NCBI GenBank assembly: GCA_033239125.1
Contig: BSWB01000001.1
Span: 23,215,501 to 23,279,500, forward strand
Direction: 5' to 3'
DNA: 64,000 bases
Origin: Fagopyrum homotropicum
Lineage: Eukaryota; Streptophyta; Magnoliopsida; Caryophyllales; Polygonaceae
The position numbers and the translations under genes are program-made. Below are positions 58,274 to 64,000 of this stretch, one piece after another (the first letter of the stretch is position 1; the number at the start of each line of letters is the position of its first letter). The notes below the pieces were generated by a model. It did no database searches and was not told where the DNA came from. It saw nothing but the letters and a program-made list of their open reading frames with translations.

Positions 58274-60028
58274 TGATGACATGATTTATGACACTAGTTT
58301 AGACACTCTTTTAGATAGTTTTCCTTTCTATTCATGCATGTTTCCGTATTAGTTCATGACGTTTACGCTTAATTCATGCATATTGTTGAAATAGACGTCT
58401 ACACGAACTATTGTCGATTTTGTAGGTATTTTGGGGAGCTTTTGGAGCTTAATTGATACATTCGAGGATCATTCCTTGTGGTGGCACACATCCGGACTCT
58501 TTAAGGAGCAAGCTAGGAGCAAAGGAGAACACATAGGACCTTGTTGGTGCATGCCTTGCACCAACTCATTGCTTGATGATCCAAGGAGAGTTTCTGGAGC
58601 AAAACCACGGCCCAGAGGCCATTTCCACGCCCGTGGTTTTGGCTGTCTGGACCACTTTGACACGTGTCCCACAATATCTTTGCCCGACCTTTGCTTATTA
58701 TAGGAGTATTTAAGTGATGTTGCAGGCTATATTGAAGATCTCTCTCTTCCCTTTTTGACCTAGCTTCTTCCCTAAAACACTTATCCATTGTAGCCTCTCT
58801 TCCAAGCACCCATTGTGGGTGTTCTTGGAAGAGATCAGTGTAAATTTTCATTTTAAAGTGAGATTAGAGTGGTTTTGAGTGAGGTTTCCATTGTGGACAA
58901 CTTGGAACAGCTCTTGGAGCCTTTGTAAGAATTGGTAACTTCTATTCTAGCTTTTAATGTCTTTTCTTTGGATTATTCTTCATTATCTAGCCATTACTTG
59001 CAAGCATGCTCTATTTGTGAAGTTTGATCTTGAAATGTATGTTGTTGGCTGAATAGTTGTGATTCTAGGGTGAAGGAATGATGTTTATGCTTTGTACTAT
59101 GATTGTATGGACTTCCATGTTAGCCTAGGATCGATTTGTGTTCGAAACCGCCCAACTCAGTGGAGAATCACAGCCTGTTCTTCATGATTTCACGACTGTG
59201 GTTTCCATGATCCACCCGTGATTTTCTCAGTTGTGCTTGTATTGATGAATCTGGATGTTAGGATGTAGATGTGTTGAAATCCTAGTGTTTGTTGAGCTTA
59301 ATCTAGCTTAGGGTGACCTAATGTTAGCAACCTTTTTGAGGGATAAGACTTACCCGGTAATTTCCACTCTTAGATACATAAGATGATGAACTCTAGGTAG
59401 TAGTGAGCCAAAAAAGCCGCTATTGGATTGAGTGTGCTAGGATCGTTGCCTAAGACTTACCCATTCCGAGACTTACCCGGTGAGGAGGGGTTTGACCCTT
59501 AGGTAGTGGCCGGTTTGTGTAGAATTCCCGTCCTTAGGTTCCTTGAGACTTACCCGGTAATAGGACCTTAGGTGCGAGACTAGTGGAGCTTGAGACTTAC
59601 TCGGTAATTGCTCCCATTAGAGAAACACCCAACTCCGAACAACCACAACCTTCCTTTGATCTTTAGAAGCATGAGTCCATTGTCATAATCGGAATTCCGA
59701 ATCTCTAGAATCCGCTTTCTTACCTCTTATCTCCTATCTTTGTGTTTGTGTGTTTGTGTTGATATATTTGTGATCCTTGTTTGATCACCCAAAACCATCC
59801 AAAAATATTGTGTTTTGCACTTTCTTTATTCTTCATCTCATCTTAGTTTAGATTTACACTATCTTTTATCATTGAATGACTTAATTTCACCTCAGTCCTT
59901 GTGTTCGACCTCGAAATATTTTCCTTCCTACATAACGATCCTTACATTGTGGGTTTCGCTAGGTAGTTTAGGGTTTTAGTTCAAGTTTATAAATGTAAAG
60001 CTTTTTGTGCTACCTAATTAGCGTAACA
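58274..60028 (+). repeat. 5' LTR of the Athila-like element
   Basis: 1755 bp, TGATGACATG to GCGTAACA. It contains several GAGACTTACCCGGTAA phrases (59340-59610). Confidence 0.8.
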
Positions 60029-60155
60029 AGTTTTTGACGTCGTTGTCGGAGACTAGGTCTAGATTAAGTCATTTGTGTTTGATTGATTTTAGTGTATATC
60101 TTTCTTGTTACTTTTGATCTTGTGTTGTTTTTGTCTTTGCCTTTTCATGTTTGTC

Positions 60156-61301
60156 ATGGATGGATTGTACTTCCAAGACGGCCTTGACAACATGGAGTAT
60201 GAGGAGTGGATAGAATACCAAGATCTAGGACCTTTCCATGATGAGTTTGAGTATTGGGAGGAGTTTAATGCCTATCATGAGTCCCATGATCAAGCTCACA
60301 TGACTACATTGACTCATGAGGAACCTCACCATCAACCTCACAATGATCGAGTGGAATCAATGCTAGAAGAAATGTTGAGGAAGATGAATGATCTAGAGAG
60401 TAACCTTGCTTCCATTTCGAGTTCCCACATGGAGCTTGAAGCGAAAGTGCTACGACAAGAGGAGGTTCACCATGAGGAGATCCAAGAAGTGCTCGATTCA
60501 ACCATAACCATTAGAAGCCTTGAAGAAGAGTTGGATGAAGCTTGGGAGCAAGTGAGGCTAAGGAATTTGGCCCTTAAGGATGAAAGAAGAATGAATTTCG
60601 AGAGAGAAGAACAAATGAGGAGGGAGATTTAGGAGATTAGGAATGCTCTTATGCTAGAAGACCCTACCATCCTTCAAGGCTTACCTCCACCTCCTTCACC
60701 TTTGGAGGAGTGCAATAAAGTGCTCTCACCCCTGAACATCCTTGCCATCAACCCCGGAATCACACTTGAAGAGCTCACGAGGGATGAGGAAAACAGAGAG
60801 AACCACGGCCTATTTGGCACTTCCACGCCGGTGGATTCGCCCGTGAAAAGATCTGTCGTAGAGAACCCTAAGTTAAATTCAAGTCCTTCCAATCCTTTCT
60901 TGCTTGCCCGAAGTACATACGGATATTAGAGTCTCTTTCCTAAGGAATCTCCCATATTGAATGATGGAGGCAAGCATGATGGATTCATGATGGTTATGAA
61001 GCACTTCATTGAAGAATTCTTTCCAAGAATCGGCTTTCTTCGGATCATAGAGGATGAGGATGGCAAGCATTTCACCGGTGTGACCGCGGACTACCAATTG
61101 TCTAATTATGGGGTGGAACCTATGGTTGCAACTCCATACTTTCATCAAGGGAGCGGTGATGAAGGAGTCTACTACTCACCGGTGGAGAGAGAACTTAAAG
61201 CTTATTTGGGCATCAAGTGGCCCTTGCTTGTCATCATGGATGCCAGAAAGCGATGGTTGCTTGGACTCCTCAAGCAAACCATGGTATTTGAGGTGGATTG
61301 A
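60156..61301 (+). pseudogene. coiled-coil gag-like ORF of the Athila-like element, two stops
   Basis: One frame from MDGLYFQDGLDNMEYEEWIE to LLGLLKQTMVFEVD, about 380 codons, broken by stops at 60630-60632 and 60927-60929. The first third is acidic and aromatic. The middle is a coiled coil (VESMLEEMLRKMNDLESNLA, then IRSLEEELDEAWEQVRLRN). A Pro/Ser-rich part follows (LPPPPSPLEE), and the end (GKHFTGVTADYQLSNYG, LKAYLGIKWPLLVIMDARKR) is unrecognised. It lacks a zinc knuckle. Confidence 0.6.
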
Positions 61302-63042
61302 CTTATCCACGGAGTTTGGTCAAGCTAATGACCTAAAAGAAGCGCTTCTTGGGAGGCAACCCAAGGGTAACAACTCTTTCCCTTTTCTCTTTCGTTTTCG
61401 TTTTTGTTTTTGTTTTTGTTTTTGTGTGTTTTTGTGTTTTGTGTTTGTGTGGTAGACTTTAGGTAATAAGGAAGCCTTGCAAGACGAGTTGATAATGATG
61501 ATCCCGTTTTCAACTATGGGTGGAGCGGACGTGAGGCTTGGACGGCTTGAGGTGTCTTTGTTGGATGGAAGAGCTCCCATCTCGCATACACCTTGGCGCG
61601 GGTCTCGACGCTGGAATGACTATGAAGAGCTCTCTACCATGCTTGATCGATCATCCGCACCACCACTCCACATGAGTGAACCAAAATACCAAAAACACTA
61701 CATTTTTACATTGTGAGGACTTCTTTCACTCTTCTTTACTTGATTTGCACATTGGGGACAATGTGCTTTTAAGTATGGGGTGGGGTTTTCATGATTCTTA
61801 GCATGGCATGATCGCATCTAGGATAATTTCATTTATTGTCACACATATCTTATCATGTTTTCGCATTGTACATATATATTTCAAAAATTCCAAAAAAAAT
61901 TAGAAAATTTAAAAACTTTGTGCTTCCTAGTTTGGATATGAACCTTGTGATGAGATTATTTTGTGAATTGGCTATGGATGGCCTTGTGTGTTGAATGGAT
62001 TTATGCATATGTGGACTTGAAATACTTCTCTTGAATCCTATGTATGAATTGTGATTATGATGTTTGCCTTGATTGGATTGAGGATTGATGGTCGAAATTA
62101 CATTCTAGTTCTTGCACATCATCTAGGAATGATTAAGGCAATTCATCTCTCTTCTTCTCATCTTGATCATGTTGTTTGAGCATCTCACTTGATTAAAAAT
62201 TTGACCTCTTTTGACCCATCCGGGAATAGGAGCATGCTAGTGTGTTGAGTGTGTGAAAAGCAAGTATGGGGTGGTGAAGTTGGTGTTTGAATTTTGTGAA
62301 TGAAGTTGTTGAAAATGTGTTGTGAAAAGTGTAGAAAAAATATAGGTTTGGGGACTATGATTTTGATGACGAGTAACTCGGCACCATTCACATAATCGGG
62401 TGTTTGTGCCTTACCACAGTCGGATAAACCGAATGTCCTAACGAGCCTTGGTATGTGTCCCCGGTGTGAGGCACCTCGGAAAAATCTCGAGGTTCGCTAA
62501 TCACCAAGGTTTCGGCTTTTGTACACCAATGCCATTGTCTCAAAAATAAGTGAAAGAAAATGAAAAAGAAAAAGAAAAGAAAAGAAAAAAAAGAAGGAAA
62601 AAAATACACTTTGGTGGAGGAAGTATAAATGTGAAGTTGTGGTTGTTTAGTTCCTTTCCCGGATTTGCACCACATGACCTTAGAAAATTCCGACCTTACC
62701 ATCACGTTTATTGGCCTCTTCTTTCCTAAGTCCTTAAGACCTAGTTGCATATGTGTATGACTTAGTGATCTAGATTGGATATTCTCATGATCATCTTGAC
62801 TTCATCATTTTTACCTTTCATGCATGCTTTCGAGTTAAGTATAATTGTCTTTCCGTGCCTTCATTCATTTAATATATGATTTCTTGTCCATTGCCATGAA
62901 ACATGACTATGAAGGTGATCCAATTTTAGAAGCACAACTCCAAAAATATTTTTCTGTTTTTCTGCATTCATAAATCATGTCATCTCATAGCCTTTAGTTG
63001 GACCTTGCTCGGGGACGAGAAAGTGCTAAGTATGGGGTATTT

Positions 63043-64000
63043 TGATGACATGATTTATGACCCTAGTTTAGGCACTCTTTTAGATAGTTTTCCTTTCCAT
63101 TCATGCATGTTTCCGCATTAGTTCATGACGTTTACGCTTAATTCATGCATATTGTTGAAATAGACGTCTACACGAACTCTTGTCGGTTTTATAGGTATTT
63201 TGGGGAGCTTTTGGAGCTTAATCGATACATTCGAGGATCATTCTTTGTGGTGGCACACATCCGGACTCTTTAAGGAGCAAGCTAGGAGAAAAGGAGAACA
63301 CATAGGACCTTGTTGGTGCATGCCTTGCACCAACTCATTGCTTGATGATCCAAGGAGAGTTTCTGGAGCAAAACACGGCCCAGAGGCCATTTCCACGCCC
63401 GTGGTTTTGGCCGTGGTTTCTGTTTGGACCACTTTGACACGTGTCCCACGATATCTTTGCCCGACCTTTGGTTATTGGAGGAGTATTTAAGTGATGTTGC
63501 AGGCTATTTTGAAGATCTCTCTCTTCCCTTTTTGACCTAGCTTCTTCCCCAAAACACTTGTCCATTGTAGCCTCTCTTCCAAGCACCCATTGTGGGTGTT
63601 CTTGGAAGAGATCAGTGTAAATTTTCATTTTAAAGTGAGATTAGAGTGGTTTTGAGTAAGGTTTCCATTGTGGACAACTTGGAACAACTCTTAGAGCCTT
63701 TGTAAGAATTGGTAACTTCTATTCTAGCTTTTAATGTCTTTTCTTTGGATTATTCTTCATTATCTAGCCATGACTTGCAAGCATACTCTATTTGTGAAGT
63801 TTGATCTTGAAATGTATGTTATTGGCTGAATAGTTGTGATTCTAGGGTGAAGGAATGATGTTTATGCTTTGGACTATAATTGTATGGACTTCCATGTTAG
63901 CCTAGGATCGATTTGTGTTCGAAACCCCAACTCAGTGGAGAATCACGGCCTGTTCTTCATGATTCCACGGTCGTGGTTTCCACGATCCACCCGTGATTTT
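63043..64000 (+). repeat. 3' LTR of the Athila-like element (partial)
   Basis: It matches 58274-59231, with about four differences in the first 80 bases, so the insertion is not recent. The end is outside the window. Confidence 0.8.

Larger units (their letters stand above)
58274..64000 (+). mobile_element. non-autonomous Athila-like Ty3/gypsy element (cut by window edge)
   Basis: The 5' LTR is 58274-60028. It is followed by TTTTTGACGTCGTTGTCGG, a variant of the TTTTTGGCGCCGTTGCCGG that marks the primer-site region of many plant gypsy elements. A 3-kb interior has one broken ORF, the phrase GGGAGGCAACCCAAGGGTAA (61351-61370), and TTGGGGACAATGTGC plus AAGTATGGGGTGGGG (61752-61786) common in Athila-type 3' parts. 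A polypurine-like GGGGACGAGAAAGTGCTAAG (63011-63030) precedes the 3' LTR at 63043. No protease, RT or integrase is present, so it must depend on helpers. Confidence 0.8.

Overview
The window is nuclear DNA of a flowering plant, most likely a eudicot. It shows intron-split genes with plant-type GT/AG splice sites, two single-copy-type plant genes, and nested plant transposable elements of the hAT, Ty3/gypsy, Ty1/copia, CACTA (En/Spm), FAR1/MULE-like and PIF/Harbinger-like types. The species cannot be named from the sequence.

Host genes. (1) 434-5103, minus: eight clean exons of an ABCF3 (GCN20-type ABC-F ATPase) gene that runs off the left edge. (2) 17561-19998, minus: a complete six-exon CTF7/ECO1 gene, the cohesin acetyltransferase, 360 aa. 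(3) Remnants: a SIEL-like HEAT/ARM repeat exon (10669-10855 and pieces at 16900-17020), an eL22 ribosomal-protein piece (22365-22580), and a broken second ABCF3 copy on the plus strand (21178-37712). The two ABCF3 copies lie head to head about 16 kb apart, so the region holds an inverted duplication.

Mobile layout. 5376-7990 is a decayed hAT element. 8305-10670 is a Ty3/gypsy pol relic split by a 1.14-kb solo LTR (9317-10458). 11651-16490 is a copia element that lost its reverse transcriptase and carries a 1.34-kb solo LTR (13576-14916). The second ABCF3 copy was hit by a 4-kb composite block (21707-25704, with a copia LTR and eL22 DNA), by an 8.1-kb copia element in exon 2 (26173-34279) and by a Harbinger-like element (35337-37049). 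That copia element itself holds a small LTR element with a conserved unrecognised ORF (29317-31480) and a one-ended CACTA fragment (32400-33420). 41317-45402 is a FAR1-like pseudogene interrupted by a tandem LTR-internal-LTR-internal-LTR array of the same small LTR family (42477-45022).

The main structure is a 12.2-kb CACTA transposon, 45510-57729. It has matching CACTACAAAAAA ends, a TAA target duplication and subterminal GCGACGG arrays. Both transposase genes look intact: a TNP2/TNPD-like gene of 1085 aa and a Transposase_24/TNPA-like gene of 424 aa. It also carries what look like captured host sequences: an NLR leucine-rich-repeat piece and the last exon of a Glu-rich protein. The one-ended fragment in the copia gag gene matches the first 1021 bp of this element almost perfectly. 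It has an exact CACTA terminus at one side only and a palindromic filler at the other, so it looks like a recent abortive transposition. The right edge (58274-64000) is a non-autonomous Athila-like gypsy element with 1.75-kb LTRs.
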